Source: Perkinsus olseni (Eukaryota; Perkinsozoa; Perkinsida; Perkinsidae). Taken from it: a stretch of 64,000 nt of DNA. The stretch is taken from positions 105,574 through 169,573 of the forward strand of contig JABANP010000073.1 of assembly GCA_013115135.1 (NCBI GenBank). The letters run 5' to 3'. This document shows, one piece after another, positions 10,320 through 19,757 of the stretch. Below the pieces are notes generated by a model. The model was not told where the DNA came from. It ran no database searches and saw nothing but the letters and a program-made list of their open reading frames with translations. Positions within the stretch are counted from its first letter, which is position 1; each line of letters opens with the position of its first letter. The position numbers and the translations under genes were made by a program.

Positions 10320-12104
10320 ATGCCTAGCCGGTCCTCGATGCTTCGCTCCGCCCTGGCCGTCTCTGTTGTGTCCTTCGTTCTGGTGCTGATCTACAGAGGC
10401 CACTTCCCGACGGTCGCACCGTCGCCTGAAGTCCCCCTGGTGCTGATCCCACTTCCCCCCGGCCACCCTTGCCATCACTCTGAGCTGCCCTCTCGCCAAG
10501 GCCCGCCATACTGCAACGACCCTGTCAGGGGTGTCTCCGGTACTCTGTGCCCGGTCAAGAATTGTGAGGGGGAGTGTGATGCTGACCCGTGGTGCCGCGA
10601 GGAGCGGTCGCGCTACCGCCTCCAGGACGTCACGACCACCGCTGACGGTCTCCTCCGTGTACGTGTGGCCGGCCCGCTCCGATCAAGTGTGGTTACGGGA
10701 GAACTCGGCTGCAACGATGAGCTCTTTGGCGTTCTCAGGGGCCCGGCCATCCTGCCCGTCGATTTCACCGTAGCCAGCCCTGTGGTCGCAGGCCCGGACT
10801 GCCTCTACCTAGCGGTCGCGCGGCTGGTGGTTGGAGGACAGTACTTTCTCTCAGTCTCGGTTGAGCGCATAGCTGACTACGCTGCCTTGGAACCGGACGT
10901 GTCTTTGCCGGATCGGGCTCGGGTGTGCTCGAAGGTTGCTAAGAACCCCACCCGGGTGGCCTCGCTCGACATGTTCTGGCCCTTGAACTCCACAGCCGTC
11001 TATCTTGGAGCTGAGGTTCTCCCGCGACTTAGCCGTATTGTCGTTGAGGCCCTACCGGTATCTATCGACTGCAGCAGGCTCCCTGGGGCTCAGCCACAGT
11101 GGCTGCATTACACGGTCGTAGAGAGGGCGATGAGGGAGTGCAAGTTGGAAGTGGTGGACTACGACCGCTCCGACAACTACATCTGGTTCAATCCCGGGCG
11201 GAAGCCTTTTCTGTTGGGCAAGCTCGCGAACAAGTGGTTAAGGAAGGTCATGAGGAAGAAGAAGATTCTCTTCATCGGCGACTCTACGGTTGAAGACATC
11301 TGGCGCTTCTGGACTCAGTCGGAGGCCATGGCGGAGCTGCTGCAGTTTGCCAAGGTCGGAGTCGATTACGAGAGCGTGTGGGGGTCCTACGAGCTCATGT
11401 ACTCGGGCGAAGATGACCCCTTCATGTGCGATGGTCGTACGATGCGTGCTGGCGGCTGGCGCAGCATCGATGCCATTGCTGAACGGGTCAAGAAGGCCCA
11501 GCCGACGGTCGTGGTGATTGGAGAGAATCTCCACACATTGAAAAAGGTAAGCATCGCTTATTATGGCAAGCTGCTTAAGAAGCTCTTTGGGGCGGTCCGG
11601 AATGCCTGTTCGAACTGTGTCATTATTTTCAAGCCCACCACGCAGCCTGTTGGTCGCCGATGCGCCTGTCCGAAGGACCTTCGCGTGTCCTGGTGCGCCT
11701 TCGACATCTTCTATGGCAGGAAGAGGCTCCGGGAAGCTAACGCGGTCGCCAGTCGTGTGGGTCATGAGTTCGACGTCGTTGCTATTGAAGATGCCTACGA
11801 GATGACGCTTGCTAGACAGGAGCTCTCGAGGGATGGTATACACTGGTCGAAGTCCTTCTTCAACTGCCACCCTGACCCGGCCAAGCCCTGTGACTTCCAA
11901 TCCTGTCTAGACTTCGCGGCTGGCAATTGGCAGCCAGAGCCGCTCGGGGCGGCGGTGACCAACAAGACGGCCTCGACCAACCCTATTGTCTCGCAGCGGA
12001 AGAACTTCTTCCGGGATTTGTACCCGGATTCTCCCCTGGCCATCACTAGTGGCATCATCGTAGACATCATAGTGGAGCAGCTACACAGCAGAGGTGACGG
12101 CTGA
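10320..12104 (+). CDS. Type II membrane SGNH/PC-esterase-like protein
   Basis: This is a single 594-residue frame without introns. It has a short cytosolic start, one signal-anchor helix (residues about 8-25, ALAVSVVSFVLVLIY), a Pro-rich stem, and a Cys-rich lumenal region (GTLCPVKNCEGECDADPWC). The C-terminal catalytic domain has KKILFIGDSTVEDIWRFW (block with the nucleophile Ser, residue about 321) and RDGIHWSKSF (residues about 503-512) carrying the Asp-x-x-His pair. GDS plus DGxHW is the pattern of the PC-esterase/TBL/NXPE/CASD1 group, Golgi enzymes that add or remove acetyl groups on glycans. Substrate cannot be read from sequence. The start at 10320 puts the anchor helix right after the N-terminus. 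Lack of introns contrasts with its neighbours. Confidence 0.7.
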   Translation: MPSRSSMLRSALAVSVVSFVLVLIYRGHFPTVAPSPEVPLVLIPLPPGHPCHHSELPSRQGPPYCNDPVRGVSGTLCPVKNCEGECDADPWCREERSRYRLQDVTTTADGLLRVRVAGPLRSSVVTGELGCNDELFGVLRGPAILPVDFTVASPVVAGPDCLYLAVARLVVGGQYFLSVSVERIADYAALEPDVSLPDRARVCSKVAKNPTRVASLDMFWPLNSTAVYLGAEVLPRLSRIVVEALPVSIDCSRLPGAQPQWLHYTVVERAMRECKLEVVDYDRSDNYIWFNPGRKPFLLGKLANKWLRKVMRKKKILFIGDSTVEDIWRFWTQSEAMAELLQFAKVGVDYESVWGSYELMYSGEDDPFMCDGRTMRAGGWRSIDAIAERVKKAQPTVVVIGENLHTLKKVSIAYYGKLLKKLFGAVRNACSNCVIIFKPTTQPVGRRCACPKDLRVSWCAFDIFYGRKRLREANAVASRVGHEFDVVAIEDAYEMTLARQELSRDGIHWSKSFFNCHPDPAKPCDFQSCLDFAAGNWQPEPLGAAVTNKTASTNPIVSQRKNFFRDLYPDSPLAITSGIIVDIIVEQLHSRGDG

Positions 12105-12226
12105 GTGAGGGATAAGGACTGGATGGTGTGCATGAGCATGTCGCAGTTGTTGCACTTGGTCTAGATGCAGGTTTCGAGATTACTAGTGTTACGTTCTGGA
12201 TGGTATGGAGTTGCTGATTATCGTCG

Positions 12227-12240
12227 TTGCCCTCTTTCAG
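12227..12240 (+). promoter_or_regulatory. Pyrimidine-AG acceptor before the KH gene start
   Basis: TTGCCCTCTTTCAG ends 35 bases before ATG 12276. It has the form of a 3' splice site and could be the acceptor of a leader intron or of a spliced-leader trans-splice, as used by Perkinsus and dinoflagellates. The sequence alone does not separate the two. Confidence 0.3.
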
Positions 12241-12275
12241 CTAATAGCACTACAACACTATCGTTAACCACACTC

Positions 12276-14179
12276 ATGGCTGTCGATATTCCGAAGCCAA
12301 CAGTCACTGTTAACACCAACAACAACAGCAGCAGCAATGAAGAGGCCGCTGCTGGTGCCAGTGCATGGATTCAGGGATATCGCCGCGGCAACAATAATCC
12401 TGAGGCTCCGAGCATGATCGGAGACCATCAGTTCAACTCAAGTCATTTCTACGAGATGCAGACTTCGCATGAGGGTGGCCGCCAGCAGCAGCCACAGCAG
12501 GCTCGCCCCCTACAAGCCAATATTCAGCAGCACCAGACTCTAAGGTAAGCGGTCTGGCTCGAGGCAGCGTTGTACTTGTGTGTGCTTGGCAGTTCCGATA
12601 ACCCTCCACAGGCCGCCGACTTTATCAGTATCGTAACCGGCACTGCTCTTGGCACCGAGGCTGCTGCTGCTGCTGGTCCTTTGGCTGCAGCAGCAACGGC
12701 TGAAGATGAGATGACGGCCTCCCAGGCAACCGCCATGATAGAGGACGTCCTCGCCTCGGGAGGGGACCCCAAGAGTGAGTTCGTCGTTGAGAGTCGTCCT
12801 TGGGCTGTAGATGTGATCATTCAGGTTTGATCGGAGATCTAATGCAGAACTCAGAGACCATTGCCAGCATGCTTGGAGCACTCGAAGGACCTCATGTGGC
12901 GGCCAATGCTTGTAAGAGACTCCCCTCGAGATGGTTTTATGCTACCAACACGACTACAATGAGTATGAGCTGCGTCTTACCTCAGGGAATACAGTTTTGA
13001 ACGCGGAACAGTGCTTCTGCAAGATCCTCATCACGCACAAGCAGGCCGGGGCTATCATCGGTAAGAACGGCGCGGAAATTGCTACCATGGAGAAGGTAAG
13101 CAAATACAGACTCGGGGTCTGTCGGTAGTTGATTGTCATGGTGCAGGCGGCTCAAGTGACGGCCAAGGTCTCTCCTGGGGGCAGCTACTTTCCCGGCACC
13201 AATGACCGTATTATGGTCCTCTGCGGCAAGCTGCCGAATATTCGCGCGGTAGGCTCTCAGTCGTGTGCTGCGACGAATGGCATCTGTTCTCTCTGTCAGG
13301 CTTTGCAGGAGGTGGTAAACAAGTTCGAGTTCTGCAACCAAGTTGCTCAGGCCCAGGAAGATGCTAAGTCGACCTTCCTTGGCACCACTAACGTAGGCGG
13401 CTTGGTCGCGGGTATATTGGTCGAACGCTCCTCGGTCAGGTGCCCAATCGTCCTCGCCCGTTGCCGATGGTCCTCCGCTTGATCGTCCCCAACTCCAGTG
13501 TTGGCACCCTGATGGGCCGTCAGGGCAAGGATATCAGGTCAGCCGTCGGGGTGCTCTAGAGCTCCCTCTGGAGGTGGTTGTGGTTCAGGCAATTGGCTAT
13601 GACCTGCGGCGTCCACATACAGATCTCCCCTCGTCTTAATGGGGTGTTGGAGGTAATCTCACTCCTCGTTTTTCTTGCTAGTAGTTGATTCCGCCTCGCT
13701 GTTGTAGCGTATCGTCAACATCACCGGTTCCGCCAGTCAGTGTACTCTAGCGGGCTGTGCTATCACCGAGGGTATCAGGGGCAACCCTCATGTCTCCGAG
13801 CATGCCAACATACTGGTGGGTGAATTTCTCCAACCGCGGATAGGTATCAATTGCCTTGCAGATCTACACCCCTTACCAACACCGTCAAGCTGCTAAGCAG
13901 GCTGAGACGTTCAACGACGTCCGCGCTGCTAGCGGTGATTGTGGATCCTCGCCGGATTCCCGGATCTCGCATTTCTCAAGGTAGGCGTTTTTCGCCTGTT
14001 GCTTCCGTCTCGGACTCGGGGTCCTTCTTAGCACGGCCACTGATGGCGACAGCACGACGCGTTCGGTCGTCAGCGGGCTGCCGTCAGCGCCCAAGGTCGC
14101 CTCGTCGTCCTCTAACTACGAGCAGTATGCCTCTATCCTCAACACCAACAAAAACGACAAAATCCTCAAAGAAAGATGA
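12276..14179 (+). CDS. KH-domain RNA-binding protein (NOVA/PCBP type)
   Basis: The protein starts MAVDIPKPTVTVNTNNN (a Met at 12165 is also in frame) with Asn/Gln-rich low complexity, then an Ala-rich helix and several short exons. KH1 reads CKILITHKQAGAIIGKNGAE (GKNG loop, 13018-13077) and continues across an intron to AAQVTAKVSPGGSYFPGTND. KH2 reads LRLIVPNSSVGTLMGRQGKD (about 13470-13530). A third KH-like part (RIVNITGSASQCTLAG...NPHV) follows at about 13710-13800. The last exon ends SNYEQYASILNTNKND..LKER and stop at 14177-14179. KH pairs with this GxxG spacing bind single-stranded RNA and act in splicing or mRNA control. The last exon overlaps, in another frame, a second protein-like reading frame described separately. 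Confidence 0.75.
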
Positions 14180-14966
14180 TGAAGACGAGATCGACCTCGA
14201 CAAGTTGCCCCCGCACATCGCTCTGCAGGAGAGGCTGCGACGTCACCTGCGTTCGACCATTCAGACCAGCCTGGTGAAGGAGGCCCGTGTTAGAGCTGCT
14301 CAGCTTGAGAGGGAGCTCGGCCCTTCTATCCTGGGTCTAGGACCTCGTCCCGAGTTCAATCTCATCGTCCAGGCTGTCAATGCGAGAATGGCTGCGGCTG
14401 CTAGTAACCCTACCACTGCCACTGACACGGTCATGGCCAGCACTACTGCCGAGCTCTACAGACGCCTGCTTGAGGAAGAAGTCGCCGCCCCTGCAGCCTC
14501 GGTGGATACCGCTGTGGACGAGGTCGAGGAACCCCCGACTGCTGACTTGCCCCCTCCTCCTCCCCCACCTTCCGGCCCTCCTCCAGATATGATGATGGCC
14601 ACCGATACAGCCGTCGCCGTCACCATGGCGGTCCCTGCTGTGACTTCTGCTACCACTGGTGGGTCGTCCTCGAGCAGTAGCTCTAGCAACAACAGCGGCA
14701 ATACCAGCCCGGATCGCCCTTTGAACGGTGGCAATCATCGCGTCAACGGGAGGCCTAGGCGCAAGGGCGAAACGGGAGACTCCACCTGCAGCGAGTCTTC
14801 TCTGAAGTTCCTTGCTGCTGCTGGTAAGTTACATCATAGGTCTCCGTTGTTACCAACTTTTACGCAATTCTCAGGTTTCCCCTTCACCTTGCCGCCGCCG
14901 CCCGTGGAGGCCGTCCAAGAAGAAGAGGAAGAGTCTGAGGCCAACAACAACAATCCCAATGAATAA
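14127..14966 (+). CDS. Pro/Ser-rich protein overlapping the KH gene end
   Basis: From ATG 14127 a frame shifted against the KH exon runs MPLSSTPTKTTKSSKKDDED. A helical charged part follows (HIALQERLRRHLRSTIQTSL), then an Ala/Thr-rich part, seven prolines in a row, eight serines, Asn repeats and EEEEESEANNNNPNE. A GTAAGT...CTCAG segment (about 14824-14875) is a probable intron whose length is a multiple of three and which has no stop, so retention would leave the frame open. It could be an alternative C-terminus of the KH gene reached by different splicing, or an overlapping gene. No family recognised. Confidence 0.5.
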   Translation: MPLSSTPTKTTKSSKKDDEDEIDLDKLPPHIALQERLRRHLRSTIQTSLVKEARVRAAQLERELGPSILGLGPRPEFNLIVQAVNARMAAAASNPTTATDTVMASTTAELYRRLLEEEVAAPAASVDTAVDEVEEPPTADLPPPPPPPSGPPPDMMMATDTAVAVTMAVPAVTSATTGGSSSSSSSSNNSGNTSPDRPLNGGNHRVNGRPRRKGETGDSTCSESSLKFLAAAGKLHHRSPLLPTFTQFSGFPFTLPPPPVEAVQEEEEESEANNNNPNE

Positions 14967-14969
14967 ACC

Positions 14970-15780
14970 GCTGTTAAGATGAATGAAGCCTTCTATTATT
15001 ATACGGTCATTATAGACCAATCCTTATAGCAGCCGCTAAAGCGTCGTGCTATTGCACCATATTGGTGCCCTTCGCTGATTTACCCTTTTTCCATTATTTT
15101 TGTCCGCCGTCCCAACGCGCCTATCCTCTATCAACGTCTCTATAGATAAGAACAAGTGTGAATACTACTACGAGTAACCTACCGCCGGCGTCCCTATACG
15201 CCTTCATAAACCATTAGGCCAGGGTGCCGGTGAGTAGTGACGATATTTTTGTGATGTGCTGCCGTCTTCGTTGATCTCTCATATTCGAGGGCAAGTCGGG
15301 CAGTGTAATCGTTGGTTTTAACAATGTTCCAACTGAACCCCCTAACTGATGTGCTATAGGCTGACTATAGTGCATGGCAACAGGCGGTGGTCACAGGACT
15401 TTTATACCATTATTTTTGAGACGGCGGTGGCGCTTTATTATTCTATTTTTGAGAGGAGGCGAAGTCCCAGTGCCCCTGTTATTTGAAGAAGCTTAAGTAC
15501 TTTACCTTTTACGATAATGAAGGAAGATGATTAGTGTTAAGATGAGACAGATAGTAGTTATGATGATGATAGGCGTGTTCCGATGGACGTAGTAGATGCT
15601 TTTTAATGATGTTGTTTTTACGGTATTCGGTGGCTCTGGCCCTGTGGGGAATCCAGAGGTTGATGCATGGTCGTGATGATGATAATGATGCCAGCGTGGT
15701 GGCAGCGTGTTAATCACAGAGAACGTTGTGTTGACTATATATCGACAGTGGGGCGACGGGGTTGGACAGGGCAGGACGGC
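14970..15780. other. gene-free stretch, about 800 bases
   Basis: AT-richer than its surroundings, with simple GATGATGATGATG runs near 15550 and 15680. The one minus-strand frame here (15502-15717) is low-complexity His/Ile and not convincing. It probably holds the 3' end of the preceding gene and the promoter of the next. Confidence 0.5.
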
Positions 15781-15830
15781 TGAATGCCTCGTGCGCCACC
15801 TTCAAATGGATTGCCTCGAGGGTTGTTCTG

Positions 15831-17182
15831 ATGCCTCCTCCGCCACCACTGCAACTGAAGTCCCTATCGACTGAGTCCCTGCTAGGCCCCGACGCTTCCG
15901 ATCGAGAGTAGGCCCCTGCTTCCTTTGGGTATTATCTACCATGGTTCATGATGGCAGGGCAGCGAACGCGAGCCTAGTACGGGCTCTGCCATTCCCTGGT
16001 CCAAATCAGGGACGGCGTCAACCATTGGGGGCGCATCAGCGAACGGTGAGCATTTCCTATCACGACCAGTGGCTCAGACGTACGCTACAGGAGCCGACCA
16101 CCTCCTCGATGCTCTGGCGAGTCTGCAGACTGCGATTGAGGAGAATACTGACTTGATGACGACGCAGCTGCGACCGGCGGCGAGGAGGGGTGGGCTGTGC
16201 TGGGCGGCTCCAGGTGCTGCATCATCGTTAGTCTGCCCTCAGCGTCGATTGTGAGCCCTCGTGTACAGCCCACGGCGGAGCAACAGGCCGAGCTGTTGAT
16301 CGAGAAGTACAAGGAAAGGCTCGATGCCGAGAATGAGATAGGCGTCACGGCGGCCTTGATCGCGGGTGAGCGTGGTAACTCTCTTCGCAGTAACGACTCT
16401 CTCGCCATAGGTCCCGAGTTCGACTCCCAGGCCCTCGTATTTTCTCTCAGGGTTCTCCCTCTCTATGCTGACGGCTGTAGACCCCAACGATCTTCGAGAG
16501 GCCGCCGCTCCTCTACGTCTACGTCCTCCTACTGTCCTTTGTTGGCGGCTTTAACATGCTCAATGTCATCATATCAAGCTTTGTTTATTTCACCGGTCAT
16601 CGGATACTTTCCAAGACACGGAAGGGCCCTAGAGACAACGCCCGAGATTTCGTCGCCTTCTGGGACAACGGCACTTATGCGTTTCTGCGACGACTCAGCC
16701 GGGACTACTTCGTCCTGTCCATACCGATGTTCCTGATCGCGGTCGGCGTTCAGCTCCTCGCTGTCATGCCCCTTGCCCTCGGTGCCACAGCCTTCATCGT
16801 CCTCTTCTTACTGGGCGCTCTTGGCTTTAAGTGCTCTAACCTTTTACAGGAGAGCATGGGGGCGAAGCCCTTGAGGGCGGCAACGGTGGAGTCGGCTCAG
16901 GTTGTCTTGTACCTGGTCAGGAGCCTTGCCACCAGCTGGAGACGAACCGAAGCAGCCGAGGAGAAGGAGAGGATATTCACGGAATTCTCAAGTCTTCCTG
17001 GAGCTTCACAAAGAAAGAGGACTGACCAATATCAGTTCCAGTTACAACCATTGATGACAGTTATCAGTTCGATTTACCAGCCACCCTCGAGCACTATACC
17101 GTTCCTGGGCTGCGATTGTTTTCACTCGTTGGATGTGGGTCGCCGCGTTGGGTGTATCGTGGACAGTGGTGGCCTCTTGTAG
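15831..17182 (+). CDS. Multi-span membrane protein, unrecognised
   Basis: The N-terminal exon reads MPPPPPLQLKSLSTESLLGP; another ATG lies at 15784. Several short exons follow, with an amphipathic part (AEQQAELLIEKYKERLDAEN) and then, from about 16480, a membrane domain. The hydrophobic segments are YVYVLLLSFVGGFNMLNVII, FVLSIPMFLIAVGVQLLAVM and LGATAFIVLFLLGALGF, separated by a basic, charged loop (SKTRKGPRDNARDFVAFW). The C-terminal tail is polar. This suggests a three-helix membrane protein with a long cytosolic N-terminus. The PARP start codon follows after about 14 bases, so the two genes are packed head to tail. I know no family for it. Confidence 0.5.
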
Positions 17183-17195
17183 TTTGTTTGCGAGC

Positions 17196-19609
17196 ATGAC
17201 GGAGCGGAGGAGCGCGAGAGTAGCTGCTCAGGTTGCCGCACGGTCAGAGGCTGAGGCTAAGTTGACCAAGCCCAAGGCTAAGGCGCAGCCGCCCACCAAG
17301 CGAGGGGGAAGGTGAAAGTAGAGGGCGATGATGATAAGGGAAAGAAGAGGGCCGAGCCTGTGAAGGCTAAGGCCAAGCCGGCTAAGAAGAAGGCTAAGAA
17401 GGAGGAGCCGACTGAGGCGATCTGCAGGCCGCCGGTGGACGAGCATTGCCCCAAGGCTGATCAGTATAGGGTCTATGTCGACGGTGAGGGAGTTGTGTGG
17501 CATGCTATGCTTAACCAGACCAATCTGAGGCAGAATAATAATAAGTATTTCAAGTTACAGCTGCTGGAGGACATGACAGTGCCGGGTCACTACATAGCGT
17601 GGTTCCGCTGGGGTAGAGTCGGCTATACTGGCCAGATGACGAGTAAAGGAGAGGACTTGGAGGGGGCTAAGCAGGCTTTCGAACAGAAGTTTGCGGATAA
17701 GACTGTCAACGACTGGCATGCTGTAGCTACTGGAGAGGCGCCATTCAGTCCGAGAGCTAACAAGTGAGTGACCCCAGTAAGCTTTCTGCTTTACCATCAG
17801 TCTCGCGCGATATTATTTGCTGTGCTTCCGCGTTTGTCTACTTCTCGGTCTTGTTGGTAATACTGCGCTCAATGTGTTCCTAACGTACGTTATTGTTTAT
17901 GTAGCCGCTGTGTCAGGTACACCTTTGTGGAACAGGACTTCACAGGAGGGCCTGTGGAGGAGCAAGTTAAGGAGAAGGACGAAGTGAAACCGGAGGTCAA
18001 GGTGAGAGCCACGTGGTGTGCACGCCTAGAGAATCGTAGTATGTTAGGTCGAAGATACAAAGCTCGATGAACAGCTGTACGAGGTGATCAAGATGATATG
18101 CGACCGCCAGCTGATGGTGGATCATATGAAAGCCTCGGGCGTCGATGTGAACAAGATGCCGTTGGGGAAGATATCTGAGGACATGATCAAAGCATGGTGA
18201 GCAAGCTAGAGTGGACGTCTAGGGGGCACTGCCGTGTCTAGGGTATGAGGCATTGCAGGCTATCGAGGAGGAGCTGGGGAAGGCTAAGCCGAGTCGGTCA
18301 CATCTACTGGACCTTAGCGGTCGGTTCTATACCGTTGTGCCTCACGACTTTGGGTTCCAGAAGTGAGTATTCTCAAAGCTTGCAGAGAATTGTCTAGCAT
18401 GCGGGTGTGCAGGATGCACTACTTCATTATTGACTCGGAGGACATACTCAAACAGAAGATGCAGCTACTAGAGGACCTGCAGGATATGGGCAAGGCCAAT
18501 GAGGTACACGGGGTCTAAGGAGCCGCTGTGTAGCGTGCGGCCTTGCTGTTGCAGGTTATGGAAAATACGGGCGTGGCTGTGAAAAAGGAAGACATGCTTG
18601 TTCCGAACCCTGTGGATGTCCAGTATCAGAGGTAGGTAGCAGCAGCTATTATCACCCTTTCGCAGGCGGTTTCGTATTGTTAGGCTACACTGCGGCTTGG
18701 AGCCTTTGAAGCCCGAGGACGAAGAGTTCCACATGGTAGAGGAGTACATGCGCAACACTCACGCACCAACACACAACGACTTCACGGCAAAGCCAGTGGC
18801 TGTTTTCAAGGCCTCCAAAACAGCCGAGGACGACGAGTGGAGTAAAGAGTGTCCGAAGGCAGCGAAGAAGGAGCGCATGCTCCTCTGGCATGGTTCGAGG
18901 CTGACCAACTGGTGTGGCATCCTGAGTAGTGGCCTGCGGATCGCCCCTCCCGAGGCCCCGGTGACGGGCTATATGTTCGGCAAAGGCCTTTATTTCGCTG
19001 ACTCCTTCAGCAAAAGTGCGAACTATTGTTTCGCTACACAGAATAAGAGTAGAGGTTTGATGCTCTTATGCGATGTAAGTTGAGATCAGAAAGGCTTCGT
19101 ATGGGCCCGGTTTTGAAGTTTAAGCAGCAAGCCCGTCTAGCTCAGTCGGTAGAGCGCAAGGCTCTTAACCTTGTGGTCGTGGGTTCGAGCCCCACGGTGG
19201 GTGTTTTCGTTTTTTTGTTGGTGTAAGCTCCTCACATCCTCAACTCCGTGATCAGGTTGCCTTGGGTCGCTCTCGTGAATGTACAGAAGCCGACGGGCGG
19301 GCTGCCTCTAAGCTGGGAAAAGGAAAGAATGCTTTCTACTCCACAAGGGGTGTTGGGCGCAGTGGCCCTGATCCCGACGGGATGCTGGTTATGAAAGATG
19401 GTCTCAAGGTATTAGTACGCCCCTAAATACGCAGCATTGCCATCAGCCTAACACAGGTGCCGCTCGGTAAGATGATTGAGCTGCCAGAAGAGAAGGACAA
19501 GCCGCTGTCGCTTCTTTACAACGAGTACATTGTGTATAGTACGAGCCAAGTGAGGATGAAATATCTTGTGGAGGTCGACTTCACCTTCAACAGCAGCGGT
19601 ATGTGGTGA
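17196..19609 (+). CDS. Poly(ADP-ribose) polymerase with WGR domain (PARP1/2 type)
   Basis: PARPs use NAD+ to build ADP-ribose chains at DNA breaks. Starting [12 protein letters not shown] at 17196, the N-terminus is Lys/Ala-rich (DNA-binding tail as in PARP2). The WGR domain follows ([20 protein letters not shown]...[12 protein letters not shown], 17460-17640). Short exons then carry the helical regulatory domain ([50 protein letters not shown]). In the catalytic domain the H-Y-E triad is visible in [31 protein letters not shown] and [20 protein letters not shown]. The stop is at 19607-19609. The triad is intact, so polymer-forming activity is expected. A change of frame near 17310 needs a splice I could not place. 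The intron 19075-19254 contains a tRNA gene. Confidence 0.87.
19131..19203 (+). tRNA. tRNA-Lys(CUU) inside a PARP intron
   Basis: A full cloverleaf can be drawn: acceptor GCCCGTC with GGTGGGT (three G-U pairs), D arm from TAGCTCAGTCGGTAGAGC, anticodon stem CAAGG/CCTTG around loop CTCTTAA (anticodon CTT), and T arm GTGGG/CCCAC around TTCGAGC. The discriminator base is G. It lies in the same direction as PARP, wholly inside one spliceosomal intron. A and B boxes are intact, so it should be transcribed by RNA polymerase III from within the gene. Confidence 0.95.
19204..19216 (+). terminator. Pol III T-run terminator of the tRNA-Lys gene
   Basis: Runs of four and then seven T directly follow the tRNA 3' end, the usual RNA polymerase III stop signal. 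Confidence 0.8.
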
Positions 19610-19757
19610 TCACCGCCATTACCGGAGGGCACCTTCTCGTGCAGACCGTATTGTATAGTCTAGGCATTATGAATTAGTTTCACTCACTCTGTGGCTATCT
19701 GCGCTCGGATGATTGGGTGAGGTCGGCAATGCTGTCGTCTCAGTTTGTCTGTTTTTA

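Noticed and set aside
15502..15717. Minus-strand 71-residue frame, His- and Ile-rich
   Set aside because: Its composition comes from GAT/CAT simple repeats in an AT-rich gap; it has no conserved pattern and no neighbour support.
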